In this document: positions 21,216-33,609 of the stretch, one piece after another | Numbering within the stretch: position 1 is the first letter of the stretch | How the letters are laid out: each line of letters begins with the position of its first letter | From: Haemonchus contortus | Lineage: Eukaryota > Nematoda > Chromadorea > Rhabditida > Trichostrongylidae | Length of the DNA: 64,000 nt | NCBI GenBank assembly: GCA_000469685.2 | Contig: LS997565.1 | Span: 14,815,235 to 14,879,234, forward strand | Direction: 5' to 3' | The notes under the pieces: generated by a model | What the model was told of the DNA's origin: nothing | Seen by the model: only the letters and a program-made list of their open reading frames with translations | The model's database searches: none | Position numbers and translations under genes: made by a program

Positions 21216-23940
21216 TCAGACCAGTCCAGTACACTCAACAATGATTCACCCATCTGATCTGTGACTGATTCTTCTCCGAATCATTTATAGCCTACAGTAT
21301 CCCCCGTTGTAGAACAGTGATAATAGTTGTACCCTTGCTCCACCCATCAAAGCATAGGCGACCACGATCACAACCGTTGAGTCATACCACCAAGGGCGAT
21401 TTGCAAGTAATCATCGTTGCCTATGTGGGATTACACCTAGTTTTTGAATTATCGTCAAACCACATGCCATCCACATGGGATCGGGCACCGGTGTTACGAA
21501 CCGTGCGTGGGTAAACCCTGGAGGGCAAGGTGGAGCAAATTCTAGGAAGGATCCGCAGTTCTCACAGTATCCCCCCACTGACCTGACTCTAAAGTCCTGA
21601 CAGCACGATCCCAAACACACCTGTCCCACACGCTTCAGTTAGTCTGCAACCTTCTTCAGAATCGTCACTTATATGTCGAGATTAGGAGTGTGTTGAAATA
21701 AGGTTATGCCGTAGAATTAAAAAAGGTGTCCGTGACCATTCTACGTCTGTTGCTTATTACATTACGACAACGTCACTGTAAGAAACTAGTGCTTGTCCGA
21801 ATTTTTCGTCGTCGTGGGTGAACTTCTTATCAGGGAAACCACTACAGTCGTGGATTACATATTTATCAGCTCTTTACTGCCGTATTCGGCAAGCCACAGA
21901 GTCGTACGGCCATAGTCACTTGCAATACCCTTTTTTATGCCCTTCAAAGAGGCTTCCTACTGAACTGTCCAGTCTTACCCACGAGTTTCATCCATTTATA
22001 ACCCCCTTCCATTGCATTCGAGGCCTTCCAGGATTTGAATGTAAATGCAAAAAAATAGTGCAATAAGACCTGGTGGGAGTTTCAGGCTCAGTCAAGCCAT
22101 GTGGGTCCAGCCATATACTCCGGGGGATGGGCATTATTCAGAGGATAGAAAGCGTTTTTTATTATTATAGAACGACTAAAAAAGGTAATATTTGGTATGG
22201 AAGAGCTCCGACGACGAGAGCACACGTAGGTGCTCTGCGTCCTTACCCTCTGTATGCAACGTCAGCCTAATCGGTCTGTCACGAAGACAATTAGGGGTTT
22301 TTAAAATACTGCTCTGTCATAGCTACAGCCCAAACAAAGGTTCACTATGGAACCGCCGACACGGGGCCATATGCCCGTATCCAGGAGACCAACGGGTAAT
22401 TCGCTTTAATGAGGACGTCCCGTCTGATTTATTCATCCACTTGTACTCGTCATATGCAAGCAAGTCGCTTGGGCTGCACAGATTTCATGAACCAAGAGTT
22501 ACTCCGGAAATGAATGATGTACCTTTGACTACGGATAAAGTTCCCTGTAAAACTATCATTTTATCTTGGCATATTTCGGAAAATCCAGGCTTTTTTTGCA
22601 CTGGGAAGCTACCCAAAGTGGTCATTGGAATCATCAACAGTAGGGGGCATATAGTTCCTAGTTTTTTCCCCATATGTCTGAGAGGGAAACAGGTTTGCAG
22701 CGTAAACGTTGCTATGTCCAACTGCGTTGTCGGCGGGTTGGACGTCAGACGGGTTGGACGCCATTCAAAGACACAGTTCACAATGTTTCGTAAGATTTCC
22801 TATTGGGAAGAATGTGTGGAAGCGCAGTAAGGTCTCAAAGACTTACTGCAATTATGGAAAGCAACTTTTGGTAGTAGGGATACGGTAGTGAACACTTTAC
22901 GCAGTTGCACACGGCTGAAATCTCGTCCTATGTCGTTATGCTCTCGTAACTTCCGAACACAACTAGTTTTGAGGACGACTATATTCTACGAAAATGGCGA
23001 ATTTTTCGTATTCTCTGCCGATTTTCTACTCTGCCCTACTTCCGTTATTTGACTCAAGAGGAACCGTGAAGGAATGTCTAATTTGCCATGGACCGTGTCC
23101 TCAAGGTACCGAGCCTCCCTTCCCCTTCAGACGTGAACACATCGGGATTGTGCTATACAATCTAATAAATCTAGTGGCATACCCAGGGTTTTATATCTAA
23201 CTATTGACTAGGTAAAGCTGTTTATGAACACTCTTACGAGGTTGTCGAACGCGTGGCGTAATCCAGTGGCTTACGACATTCTTCTATTAGTTTCGACTAT
23301 TAATGGAAACAACTTAAATTGGATGTAAAGAAGGCAACAGAAGGGTTCAAAGAAGTTTAGAACAAGTTTTGTAGAGTAAAAAAGAAAGTAGAGAAAGAGT
23401 AAACAAGTTCAGTAATGGGGGAAGTATGCCGACAATGGACAACTGGAACTTTTGACATATCCACCATATATCTGAACTACTGCCTATTTGTAGTAATGAC
23501 AATTATCAAAATGTATGGTGTCCTATTTGCCCGTAAAATTAATGCCCTCATGCTATTGTCATGGTTATCTCCATGGCTCCACTTTTTGAACGCATAAGTC
23601 ACTCTTCTCATGGATTGAGAAGACAGAAAAGAGTTTGAAAGTCGTCTCGCATTTCAAGCAAAAAATAGCATTCGTTGAAATCAGCTTGGCGTTGGACCCT
23701 ATTGAAGAATACTACTTTCCCCCCATTTTGGGATTTCTTATCATTTCTTGCTAATTTGGAACTACTCTTTCGAGGCGGCCGAGCATATTCCCTTCTTCTT
23801 ACACAAGAATATATTGCCTACAAGTGGTTCTAAATATGAACCACTGTTCAATACTGAGGAAAATGAGGTCAAATTCTCTACTCTCAGAATCTAGCTTGAT
23901 ACACAACAAAAAAATCTTTTTTGCGTCAATCAATCCCGTT
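21216..23940. other. No supported gene; one long open frame
   Basis: A 212-codon frame (22,192-22,830, +) is the longest in the window but has no motif, weak coding composition and no splice borders. A minus frame at 21,411-21,629 is cysteine/proline-rich (GGYCENCGSFLEFAPPCPPG), without a family match. I see nothing else. Confidence 0.35.
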
Positions 23941-24180
23941 ACTTAGATGCGCCCCCGAATTAACTTCCATTCAAGATTGTAACAACGTTTGTAATACCTG
24001 CATGGCATTAACAATGATTGATCGGTATATAAGTCAATGCCTCCACCCTCCGGTACCAGTGGAAGGAACTCGGAGGAATGGAAAGCACGATTGGCCTTAG
24101 CCTTAGCCCGCCGTTCGGTCAGGGATTCGATCCATGGACGCACCATAGTGTGGGGATGATAGTGCGCACCACTTCCAACT
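23941..24180 (-). mobile_element. tRNA-derived SINE, copy 6, minus strand
   Basis: Read on the minus strand it has an A-box-like TGGTGCGCACTATC, a B-box-like GGATCGAATCCC, CTTTCCATTCC, a GCATTGACTTATAT block and CTTGAATGGAAGTTAATTCG, the same order as the copies at 30.5 and 31.9 kb. Confidence 0.7.
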
Positions 24181-26789
24181 ACAGGCGTCTCCTTCGCCCT
24201 TAATGTTTTTAATATTTTTGTTTTTTGTACAGCTGCTGTGCCAGCCGAAGTGGAAGTACCTTAGTGGCGGTACGTTTCTCGTCAAATATTCAAAATGATA
24301 GTATTTTTCGAAATCCAGAGAGACTACGTTTAAGGAGTATCTATTAGTCAAAGTTATACTGGTATCAATAATTGTCGTTGTATTTTTTCCATGTGTATAC
24401 ATCCATTTTAATTATAAATGCAATTAAATAAATCTTTTCAATGAGGTTCAATTTCATAACTCTCTGATTAACTAACTCATTGTCATGCATTTCATAATTC
24501 ATTCTTTCTATTGTCACCCGAGCCAACACAAAAAAATCATACTTTTCGATTTTTGAATTATTTACAGCAAATCACTTCAAATTTTCATTTGCAAATGTTC
24601 AAATGGAATACTGCTAATGTGGAACGTGACGAAACTATGCCATAAACTCGAGATTTGGAGAAAGAGAATTCATCCAGGGGATTGTTAGATGTTTGGGAAA
24701 AAAATCAGGAGAAGCAAGTAGATGAATAAGCAGCTGGCTGAGCAAATGGAATTGAAATGATCTCATATTTTGTTGTTAATGATGTTGTTTTTGTTGTTAT
24801 TGTTGTTGTTGTTGTTGTAATCGTCTTTAAACTCAGTGACCTGCCGAAGGAATTTGGTTTTTCCAAGTAACGAATCGAACAGATGAATGTTCTTCATTAT
24901 TCATCGAGCATCTACCTTCCAGGCGCTATCGCTTCATCACCTCGGTCTCACAATCAGATTCCGATACCATCCCACTAAGTAGGCCATGGAGTACCACAAA
25001 TAGATTCTGCTTCCCAATTTAAAGTTTACCCGCGATCGTCAGCGCTATTTGCCGAATTCATCGTGGGCGATTATGCGCTTACCTGTGGCCTCGCTAAAAA
25101 TTGTTACGATTGCTGCCAGATGGACTCAAGAGGCATGAACAGCATGTTTACAAGGATTCTCGTCTAATTATTATGAGTTACAAGGCATGATTGCGGTATT
25201 TATTGCGAACGTCTCTGGAAGAAAAACGACGAGAAGCATTTGCATAGAAATGAAAGCGAGCCACAAATCTGCCACGAGGAAAGAACATGAGATTTTTGGA
25301 TGGGGACAGCTTTGAGTATAGTAAACTGATGTTTTCTTCATACAAAAATAGTTTCCCAGACGTTATAGAGCGACAGTGGAACTCTGAATATATGCACGAC
25401 GGTACAATTCCCATTTTACGTACACTTTCATCGGAGAAGCGACGAACGTAGGTTTCTTCAATAAAAAAAATTTCCAGAGTCGATCAAGATAGTTGCTAGG
25501 TTTTCAGAGCGCGTAGCTTCTCCTATAAAAAATTACCGGTGTTGAAAAATTGTCCGAGGCAATAAAAAAGAAGTTTATAAAACACCATAAGCTGTTTAGA
25601 GTTCATTTATTTTATTTATTTAATACACGAAAGGGTGTGCCATACAACACAAAAGTAGAAACTGAAAGGCGATGTTGTTCTAAAAACAGCAAGAAAAAAA
25701 AAGGAAAAAAACATCAACTTGAAAAAATTGAGGATAAAGCCAGAGTTGGAACGTGATAGGCTGCTTTCATAGTCCGCCGGCCTGCCGACGTGCGCGAGGC
25801 AGTGCTAGGGGGGAGGAGGGCGGCAGACGGTCGGTCAGCCCTTTGAAGGGCTGTAAACAAGGAGAGACAAGATCAAAAACCATTTGTGCGAGTCCCTGGT
25901 TGTTTGGTTTTAGATCTTCCGCAACTTCAAAAGGTAAAGAAAGCATGTAATTCGATAATGAAAACTGATCTTTATTTTCAGACAAAAATAAAAAAAAAAT
26001 ATCTGGAAGTTCTTCAAAAACTTTTTTTCAATCATTTCAAAGTTCATTCGGTAGAAGGTCGCGGAAAGTGTGAGCATATGACCAAAATGCGAGTATTTCG
26101 GTAGCAGCGGTTCTCTGCGGACCACGGCTCTATGTGTGTCACCAATTGCACTTGTTTTTCGTGAGGGCGATAGCTTCATGTAGTTTTTTGAAGCCTATAG
26201 CCCACTAATGCATCAATCATTCGAACTTTTGAATTTTGCATAACTTCACCAAATCTTGCACGAACTTTATCCGGGTACACTCAAAAGAAGAAGCGAACCC
26301 AGGAATTTTACCGAGGAAAAGCTGAGAGGCTCAAAATGCAATTTCGACAAAAATTAGTGAGTTTAATAAAAAACTTACGGCTGGTAGTCTACTGGCCCTT
26401 CTCTGCCACGCAGACCCAATAGGACTTTGCAGACCCGGTCCTACGCCCAACCTAAGTAAGGGGTGACTTCCTCCGCACAACACGGAGGACTACGTGTTTA
26501 GAGCTGAGCTCCCTCCACGCACTGGACCTGCACCCACCACCCAGTCAATGTGCGCATCAGTATCGGAAGGTACGACTCGAGTGCGACGTTATCAATACAC
26601 TAAATACGCCAAGTAATCAGATAAGTTCATAGAACCATTACAAATAAGGGCATAAAAATAAATAATTAAATAAGGGAGACAAGTAACGTGGACTAAGAGT
26701 TACTCTAAAATATTAAGGCGATCATGTGTACACAAGTAAATGCATATAAAACCGCACTGAAACTTACGTAGGGTTTCGGCATTTTCGTG
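24181..26789. other. AT-rich, no supported gene
   Basis: The stretch contains the (GTT)n tract and long A/T-rich intergenic sequence. Near 25,759 it contains the same 21-base string as at 1,311. A minus frame at 25,910-26,179 (with GDTHRAVVRREPLLPKYSHF) lies in repeat-like sequence. The block 26,395-26,560 is GC-rich and shares GAGCTCCCTC and ACGC.CTGGAC with 48,342-48,364. Confidence 0.4.
24782..24818. repeat. (GTT)n trinucleotide tract
   Basis: Consecutive TTG/GTT units with two interruptions. Confidence 0.9.
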
Positions 26790-26999
26790 AGACGGGCGTT
26801 AGGAACGATTTTGGGTAATCGATTCGCCGCACGCGGCTGTCGCGGACCACCCAATCGCCGTTATTACAGCTCTAGCGTTCTTCATACAGCTTAATCGATA
26901 TGCGATCATTACTTTATGCATAATTCTACTATTAGTTCTTTTGTTATTGTATTTCTTACCTACTGCTGCATCCTGCTACAATCCTTCGCGCGCGAAATG
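26790..26999 (+). repeat. GC-rich dispersed repeat G, copy C, 3'-truncated
   Basis: It matches copies B and D from GAGACGGGCGTTAGGAACGA through TCCTTCGCGCGCG, then stops abruptly at AAATGG. The hydrophobic frame is present (ILLLVLLLLYFLPTAASC), but its first codon is ATA. Confidence 0.8.
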
Positions 27000-27460
27000 G
27001 AGGTCATGAAAACAAACTTCATCTTCTACACAAGTGCGGTTGGTTTTCTCTCTTCCAAAGGCACATTACCTGAGTGTTAATCATTCAGAAGACTGCTAAG
27101 GTTCCTACCACCTCCTCTTGGCTTCGACTGGCTTCTTTGGAATGGAATGTTTTACAACCTCCGTGGCTTTGTTGTCTTACAGCCCAGGCTAATCTTTGGT
27201 CTGCCGAAAAGAAGTTCAGTGCTGGATTACCCGGTTTCTCGGATATAACATTTCAACATTCTCAGCAATAGAAATACACTCAGTCACTCACAATCAGGAA
27301 GCTCCTCCCATAATCTTCACCGCAGCCAATTATTGGCTGAGCCAGTTGATTCAAATTCATTAAAAGATCAGACTGTTCCTGTTACGAATATTTTGCTCTA
27401 CAACATGTACCTTTTCACTGCCCATGCGCGACGGTTTCATTTGTTAGTGTGTGGAGCCAG

Positions 27461-27739
27461 ATGACCCGAAAGAATTTATTTGAAATACAGCTCAGGCACA
27501 GGAATAAGTACACATATGAAAACAGAGCAGCACTAGGTAACGAAGAGGTCGTAATGTCGTACAGTCGTAGAGGATCCATGGAGTCGTTCGACGGGCAGCA
27601 GCCGGAAGCGGAAGACGCACTGGGCCAGAGGCCATTGGTGAAAACCGCCGTTCCTCGTCTTGTCACCTATCCAGCTTGTCGCCACACGGCATTGTTCTCC
27701 GTGCAGCCTGTAATACCATTGATCTCGTTCGACCCATAA
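27461..27739 (+). CDS. Candidate coding exon, unrecognised
   Basis: From an ATG (27,461) the plus frame is open for 92 codons to a stop. It includes MTRKNLFEIQLRHRNKYTYE, NEEVVMSYSRRGSMESFDGQ and QPEAEDALGQRPLVKTAVPR. The central part looks like a genuine hydrophilic protein segment, and RRGSM resembles a basophilic kinase site. The minus strand is also open over the same span, which weakens the call. No donor joins it in phase to the exon at 27,822. Confidence 0.3.
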   Translation: MTRKNLFEIQLRHRNKYTYENRAALGNEEVVMSYSRRGSMESFDGQQPEAEDALGQRPLVKTAVPRLVTYPACRHTALFSVQPVIPLISFDP

Positions 27740-27821
27740 CCGTACCCTGCTGGACCCTTACATGTTTCTGTGTCCCCCGGAATTTTCGCTCCGCCCCGTT
27801 TTTTTTTTTTAATCATATCAG

Positions 27822-27954
27822 CGGTGCTTACGTGAAAACAGTGAATAACGAGCAACATTTTCCATTCGGACGGCAAAGTGTGTTCAATCGTCCACCATGT
27901 ACCTTTTTCCTTCACGAGTCAACTCTTCCACATCAAAACGTCGTAGGTCATCTG
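27822..27954 (+). CDS. Candidate internal coding exon, unrecognised
   Basis: A T-rich tract and ATATCAG acceptor precede it and a CATCTG|GTAAGG donor ends it. The frame is open for 44 codons: GAYVKTVNNEQHFPFGRQSV, FNRPPCTFFLHESTLPHQNV and VGHL. It needs two bases from the previous exon and leaves in phase 0. A further open stretch with an acceptor-like start lies at 28,013-28,193. Family unknown. Confidence 0.4.
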
Positions 27955-28928
27955 GTAAGGGTGCAGAAAAACATTTTTGAAGTTTCTCTATGAAGAAAGT
28001 TTTTGATGAAGAAGATTTTCGCTAGAAGAGATGCTCAATTGTGTGCACGTAATGTTTGTCCCCTCCTTCCTGAACTAACGAGCTCTCAGCATGCTATTCA
28101 TAGTTTCCAAGCGGGGCCTTCACCGTACAAGGTTCCCTTTGAGTTGGGCAATGGACGCAACAGGCACAGAGGCGTAGTGCACATATGTAGGTGAAGCTGT
28201 CGAACAAGATAGGGAACTATTTCTTTTGCTCAGAAGGATGGCAAAATGCGAATTTTGAAGAAACTTCTCGGTGGGAGTTGTTCCAGAAAGGCGTGAGCAC
28301 CCATCCTTTCCACCTAATCCTGATGTCCTGCGAAGTGAATTTCTTCAGTACGGAGAGATTAGAATGAGGGTTCGAACACTTTGAGTTTCTACAGCTTCAC
28401 TATTTCCTAAAAGGATAATGCAGGATACAATGGGATCCACTTTGCAATCGCGAGTGACCTCTGTAAAGGTATCTTCATTTCCAATTAGAGTTTGGGAGGT
28501 CCTCACCGAGCCATCAACCCAGGCCCCGGGATTTCTGTGCAGCTGGAACGTGGTGAACCACACGGATTACTGGTCCCTCCTTTCCCCGATCCTTGCAAAA
28601 CCCAGTGTACTGGTCTTAGGTGTTTAGAGTGAGGCAGTTTAAGCCATTTTCTTGTTTCTGTGTTTGTCTGCAAAACTTCCAGGAGGCACTCAAATGTGCT
28701 TCTGGACTCCATCGAAATCACATTTACCGGTTAATGATTGTGTAACTATGTACTATGATTATATACTATGTACTATGTAACTTCGACCTCATGCATTTAT
28801 GGAAAAAAGGGGTGTTGAATCCTTGAGTCATCGAAGACTCGAAGTAAATTCATCTCATTATCCTGCCACAAGAAATTTTACAAAGGTTTAGGTTCTTCTA
28901 CACAACGACTCGCTGATTCGTTGTTTAA
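27955..28928. other. Possible exon remnants, otherwise nothing recognised
   Basis: An open stretch at 28,013-28,193 (+) contains HAIHSFQAGPSPYKVPFELG. Another at 28,345-28,563 is open on both strands. The minus reading contains GAWVDGSVRTSQTLIGNEDT. Short TACTATG reiterations occur at about 28,748-28,780. Confidence 0.3.
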
Positions 28929-29432
28929 AGGCACAGTTCACGATAATTTTGGGGTATCTGGTTTTGACGAAATATTAGGTTTGGCCTACAGTAGTACAAT
29001 GGAAAAGCAGAAAACGCGGAAAACGATGAATAAAAGGAAATGCAAAGCTCAAAAAAGAAGAGAAAAGGCGAGTTGGACGAGTTACACGGCGAAACAACGG
29101 CAGTTAAGGGAATTTTCGGGCGAGTCAGACGAGCGCGGCGCAGTGTCTGCAATTGCACACACCACACCAAAACAGCTGATTTTGGCTTCTTCGTTAAAAC
29201 TATTTATTCTCCTGCCGTTATTAAGCTGAGTTATTGTGTAGAATCAATCTTCGACTTCTTGACGACGGCTGAGGATAATTAATTAGAATGGCCGTGCTTA
29301 ACTCTCCGGCCACTTATTGTGTCCTATCCAGAACGTTTTTCGACTTCATTCCGGCACATATGGTATCGGAGGGGGCCCTGAATTCATACCTTGTGTAAAT
29401 CACCGAAACCATTTTTATCGTGAACTGTGTCT
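28929..29432. mobile_element. TTAA-flanked non-autonomous DNA element (MITE)
   Basis: The ends are inverted: AGGCACAGTTCACGATAA at the left, and the complement of AGACACAGTTCACGATAA at the right. Each is flanked by TTAA (28,925-28,928 and 29,433-29,436). TTAA target duplication is the signature of piggyBac-type transposition, though the terminal bases do not follow the usual piggyBac consensus. A 102-codon lysine/arginine-rich frame covers the left half but shows no transposase motif. Only this copy is present in the window. Confidence 0.8.
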
Positions 29433-29905
29433 TTAATTCCCAATCTCCTGAGTCTTCCTGAGTGTTTTTAACCGATTTTTTCAAAATAATTTCAGCAGCG
29501 ATTTTCCATTTTAGTGGTAGGTTACCCAATAAAACTCCTTCACAGCAAATCTCCTTTGTAAACTTAACTGACAGGGAGCTGGAGCTGAGCTTCGAGAACC
29601 GTATACTGCCATGTTTGCAATCGCATTGTAGCGATTAACGTTTTAGCCCTCGAGACAGTGCTTGATGAATGGCGGTTCGTCTGTGCCGCTAAACCTCGAA
29701 GCAGCTGTTGAACTTATTGTCACTTTGTAAATTGAGTGGTTCTCACGGAACTCAGTCCTTCCTTCGACGTCACAAGATCCTCGATTTGTAGAATTGAATG
29801 TGAGAGGGCTTTTTGAATACACTGAACCACCAAATTTCTTACTCCATTTAAAATCGACAGCAAATCCAATACGTGCCGGTCTTCTGCCAACATGCGGGTT
29901 GGCCA

Positions 29906-30238
29906 GGGTAACGGAACTTCTCCCCTTTCGCGGCATTCCCCCTTGCGGCATGCGGCAAATGTCAGAGCAACTACCGTACTCACCCCGCCTCCCGCCAATG
30001 GATAGGACGCCATATTTTTCCTTGACTGGCTTGCTCTTTCATTGAATTTTATCGTTTTTTCTTCTGTTTCTTTTTAGTTTTCATGTTTATTAGACTTGAT
30101 TAATTAAAATGACTCCTCCTATGTAAGCGGCGATCAAGACTGCATTGAAATTGAAGAAAGCGGTCAGCCAATTCAAATAATTAAAGGGCTCCTTACCTCA
30201 CAAATTGCGCGCTCCAATCTTCCATCGCAATCCTGCGA
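29906..30238. repeat. Dispersed repeat R, copy 1
   Basis: It matches 61,521-61,846 in the same orientation over its full length: GGGTAACGGAACTTCTCCCC, CTTGCGGCATGCGGCAAATG, TATTAGACTTGATTA, and GCGGTCAGCCAATTCAAATA through CGCAATCCTGC. Identity looks high, perhaps 80-85% by eye. No terminal repeat or coding capacity is obvious. Confidence 0.8.
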
Positions 30239-30459
30239 TAGGTGGCGGGTGCGGCGTGTGCGACGCCGTGTTAGGGGAGAAGTTCCCGGACCCATTTATG
30301 AACGCTGATGAAGATTGTCGAAAGGGTGGCAGTTGGAAACGGCGAAGTTACACGCTATGGTTAGCCGAAAAGGATTATTCGGTCGTACTTCGTTCTCACA
30401 AGGTGGGACTAAGATTCTCGCTATGGAAGTTCACACCGTCGATCTAAGAACTCTTTTGG

Positions 30460-30775
30460 GGCGGATGGAGATGGTGTAGCGGCGATGGCGCCCTTAGCAA
30501 ACGCATGGTCACGGTTCGGATCTCGAATCAATACTATCTAGGTCGACCAAGCCTTCCATCCTTTCGGGATCGGCTAATCGGTGCCAGACTCGTCTAGGAG
30601 GATAAAAGAATTGACTTGTGCATCGACTGACCACTGCAAGTCATTGTATAGGCCAGATATGCATTCAATTCGCCACTACGATTCTGAATGGAAGTCGAAC
30701 ACGTGGGCGCTCCCTCTGACTGGCTTGGATAATGCCCCAAGGCTTTATCTTATCTTTTTTGGGATTTTGACTTTG
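30460..30775 (+). mobile_element. tRNA-derived SINE, copy 3
   Basis: The head is GGCGGATGGAGATGGTGTAGCG with a diverged B-box (CGGTTCGGATCTC). It is followed by CCAAGCCTTCCATCC, GAGGATAAAAGAATTGACTT, TCATTGTATAGGCCA and GATTCTGAATGGAAGTCGAA, and ends in a T-rich tail. Confidence 0.8.
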
Positions 30776-31901
30776 AGTTAGGTAGATGTTGGAAATTCTT
30801 GATGTCCCGCCATGCACCGAAAACGGATCGAATCACATCATCGCCGCCGTCGACGTATCTGACGTAAGTCGATCGAAAGGGAACAACTTTCAATTTTTAT
30901 CACTTTAGAGATGAAGGACACAACTAACCAGTATACAGGTTTCTAACTGGAATGTGCCGGTCTTTGATGCATGACCACACTTTTAGAGATGGCACCAAGC
31001 TTGCTGGACGCTCGCAAGAGGCCTGATGTAAAGAAAGGGCTAACATCAATCTGTGACAGCGTGACTAGGCAATGGTTTGTTTTCCCCATGAATCATACGA
31101 AGCATTGTATCAGTCGTGACCCGATTCTTGTCAATGAGTGAGTGTAAAGGCCCAGAGCAGCTCCTCCTGAACGTACCTATTACAAAGGCTGGGTGTTCTT
31201 GGGGACGGCAGGGGAGATTAGTAAATCGATGGTGAGATAAAGTCGATAGAATTCGTTGAAGCACTAAGGATCTTAGTCGGTAGTTGGTTTGGGAAATGTA
31301 CGAGTTGTAGGGCGGGCAGGGACTTATACACAGTTTCACGTCCAATAATACCACTTGTTTTGCCTTCTTAACATTGCTTATGGAGCAACAGTTCGGCGCT
31401 TTACAAGTTCAATTCCTTCACTCCAATGTATGCCGTGTGAGTGTTCTCAGTCGAAGGCGGAGCTCCCCAAAGAGGCGTGGCGTCGGCTTTTTTCCAAACT
31501 TATTGTTTACCACACATTATTTACTTCGACGACTATGACTTTCGTCGGAGGCGTCGCGTCATGAACAATTGAGTACCTGAGAGAAACAAAAACTTCTGGG
31601 GCTTGCCAAGATTCCGTGAACATCCTCTCATCCATCCCGTCACGTCTGGCGCCCACGAATCGCATAGGAATGAAAGACTGGGTCTAGGTATGTATGCTGT
31701 GTATAGCGTATGAAAACTAGATTTCAGTTAATTTCATCTATATATCAAACAAAGTACCCAAACAGTCTCCATAAGGTTCACAGAGGGAAAAAGAAGAATG
31801 AAACTGAAGCATGCAGAAATGAAAAGCGCATGGTTAAAAAGCTTACTAAGTCGGGTAACTGAAAGGAACAAAGTTCATTCCTTGTAAATATGCGGTTTTC
31901 G
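30776..31901. other. No supported gene
   Basis: A minus-strand frame at 31,046-31,354 (102 codons, with RPQEHPAFVIGTFRRSCSG and NRVTTDTMLRMIHGENKPLP) is protein-like but has no motif or splice border. Nothing else is recognised. Confidence 0.35.
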
Positions 31902-32212
31902 GGCGGAGGTGGTGTAGTGGCAGGAGGCGAACTTCACACAAGCATGATAACGGGTTCGAATCCCGGACCGATATCCGCCTAGGCCAACCAAGCCTTCCAT
32001 TCCTACGAAGTCAGTCAGTTGGTACAAGACTCGTTTGAGAGGATAGAAGCACTGACTTGTATTATACATCGGCTGACCACCGAAACTCATTGTATAGGCC
32101 ACCCACGCATTTAATGCGCCAGAACGATCTGAATGGAAGTCGAATGCGTGGGAGCATTTCTCAGACAGGATTGATCAGTACTCCAAGGTTTTAGACTTTT
32201 ATTGTAGTTTTC
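31902..32212 (+). mobile_element. tRNA-derived SINE, copy 4, best preserved
   Basis: The head is still tRNA-like. GGCGGAGG at the start can pair with the TCCGCC at 31,974-31,979, an A-box lies at about 31,909-31,920 (TGGTGTAGTGGC), and a perfect B-box GGTTCGAATCC lies at 31,953-31,963. The tRNA-unrelated body (CCAAGCCTTCCATTCC through GAATGGAAGTCGAATGCGTG) and a T-rich tail follow. Pol III transcription of the source element is expected from the family. This copy's activity is unknown. Confidence 0.85.
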
Positions 32213-33289
32213 GAGATAAATTCAAAAAAAATGCTGGTTGGGAAAATGCACGCTAACGACCGACCACCGGACGAGTTGTGACAGCGGACTGAAGCCAGGG
32301 CTGCGGATGGCAGGAGGACAAAACCCTGCACTAAAACTCGAACCTATTATTCTCCGCCTGAGGTACTCAAATATATAATTGGATAACTCGTGATAGATGT
32401 GCAAAAATATACTCTACAACTGTCTGTACCCAGTGCCCTCAACTCGTTGTCTTTTTTTTCCAAAAAAAAACTACTTTTCATGGATACGACTGTATGGGAT
32501 ATCAGGTTTACGGCTGACCATGTTTGTTTCGATCATAGGACACCCATAGGAGAGAAATAGCGCCTCAATACTGCTACGATACGTTCAGATACGTCCGAAC
32601 CATTTGAGATTCTCGTACCCTTTTTGCTCCTAATCGGGGAATTCTTATGAAACCGGGCTTTTTTGAGTCTAAGCACATCACCTCATTGCTCCCTCTCCTG
32701 TAAGTCAATCGTAAGTGAAAAATATTCTTGTATGCACAAAAGCTATATGAAAATCGACCCACAGGATGTTTGGGGTTGAGTGGAATCTTTGCCGTCCTTG
32801 CTTCTAACTGCTCAGGGACTTGCAGAATCTTCTCAACAACCATTTTCTCAGTAGTAATGGGAAGCTAGCCTAGAATTGATTAGGTTATGACTTAGGATCT
32901 CACATGACCGATCGATAACCATTTCTGCATACCTACCGCTTCCCTTTCGTTCCCACAACGATTTCTGTTCAAATTTTCAAGTCCCCGTTCAGTCCACGAT
33001 GTGGGTATGCCAATTCTGAACTTCTTCGCAACTCATCGCGCATGAACCTCGTATGGCCTCGCGATGGTTAGCTGGTGATAGGAGAAATCGCTTCCTGGAT
33101 GAAGCAACTCTTTCCCCAGGCAAGCAAATTTTCCAGGAAATTGATTGAAGATGAATACGTGGCGCAACACCTGGGGAACGTTCCAATAAGGTTTATTTAC
33201 TTTTCATCATTTTCATGAGCTCTGAATAAAAATCTGTCAGCGAATATTTCCAGGTGGCGAAAAGCACCCACTTCTACTTTGCGGCCACC
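32213..33289. other. Nothing recognised
   Basis: AT-rich intergenic sequence with a T/A homopolymer junction at about 32,451-32,469 and no exon that I can support. Confidence 0.45.
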
Positions 33290-33445
33290 ACAGCGCCCAG
33301 TCGTGGGCGGGGCGAGGGCGTGACCACGTAGAGCTGGGCGAGAGAAGTGTGGCGCCCACGTCTTCAACAATACTGCTAACACACCCGGCGTCCAGCCCCC
33401 TAGTCGCGAAATGGGCGTGGCCAGGAGGCGTGGTCATAAATACCA
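33290..33445 (+). promoter_or_regulatory. GC-box and TATA promoter-like block for the MADF gene
   Basis: A compact GC-rich island contains GGGCGGGGC (33,305-33,313) and several CACGCC/GGGCGTGG boxes on both strands, for example at about 33,413-33,420 and 33,427-33,433. It ends in a TATA-like ATAAATA at 33,436-33,442. GGGCGTGG-type boxes suit Sp1/KLF factors. If the TATA box is used, transcription would start near 33,470, about 140 bp before the predicted first coding exon. Confidence 0.45.
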
Positions 33446-33598
33446 CGCCTATGCTCATCGATCGATGTTGAGATGCCCCTCGTGAACCACATAGTTCACC
33501 GCTATTCAAGGTTCTTTCTAAAGGCTTCATTTAGATCACACTGGTCCTATAACCCTATTCAACTCAGCTCTCACAGCCAATTTCAGGAGGGTTATCAG

Positions 33599-33609
33599 CT
33601 GATTTCAGA
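33599..33609 (+). promoter_or_regulatory. Probable trans-splice acceptor before the first ATG
   Basis: TGATTTCAG|A lies one base before ATG at 33,610, as nematode spliced-leader acceptors often do. An earlier AATTTCAG at about 33,585 is a second possible site. With the promoter block upstream, the outron would be about 140 nt. Confidence 0.4.

Noticed and set aside
22192..22830. Longest uninterrupted open frame (212 codons, +)
   Set aside because: No recognisable motif, mixed composition, no splice borders, and no related sequence elsewhere in the window. The length is within reach of chance in 64 kb.
31902..31979. Functional tRNA gene
   Set aside because: The A and B boxes are good but a full cloverleaf with a normal anticodon arm cannot be drawn, and the sequence continues into a SINE body shared by other copies.
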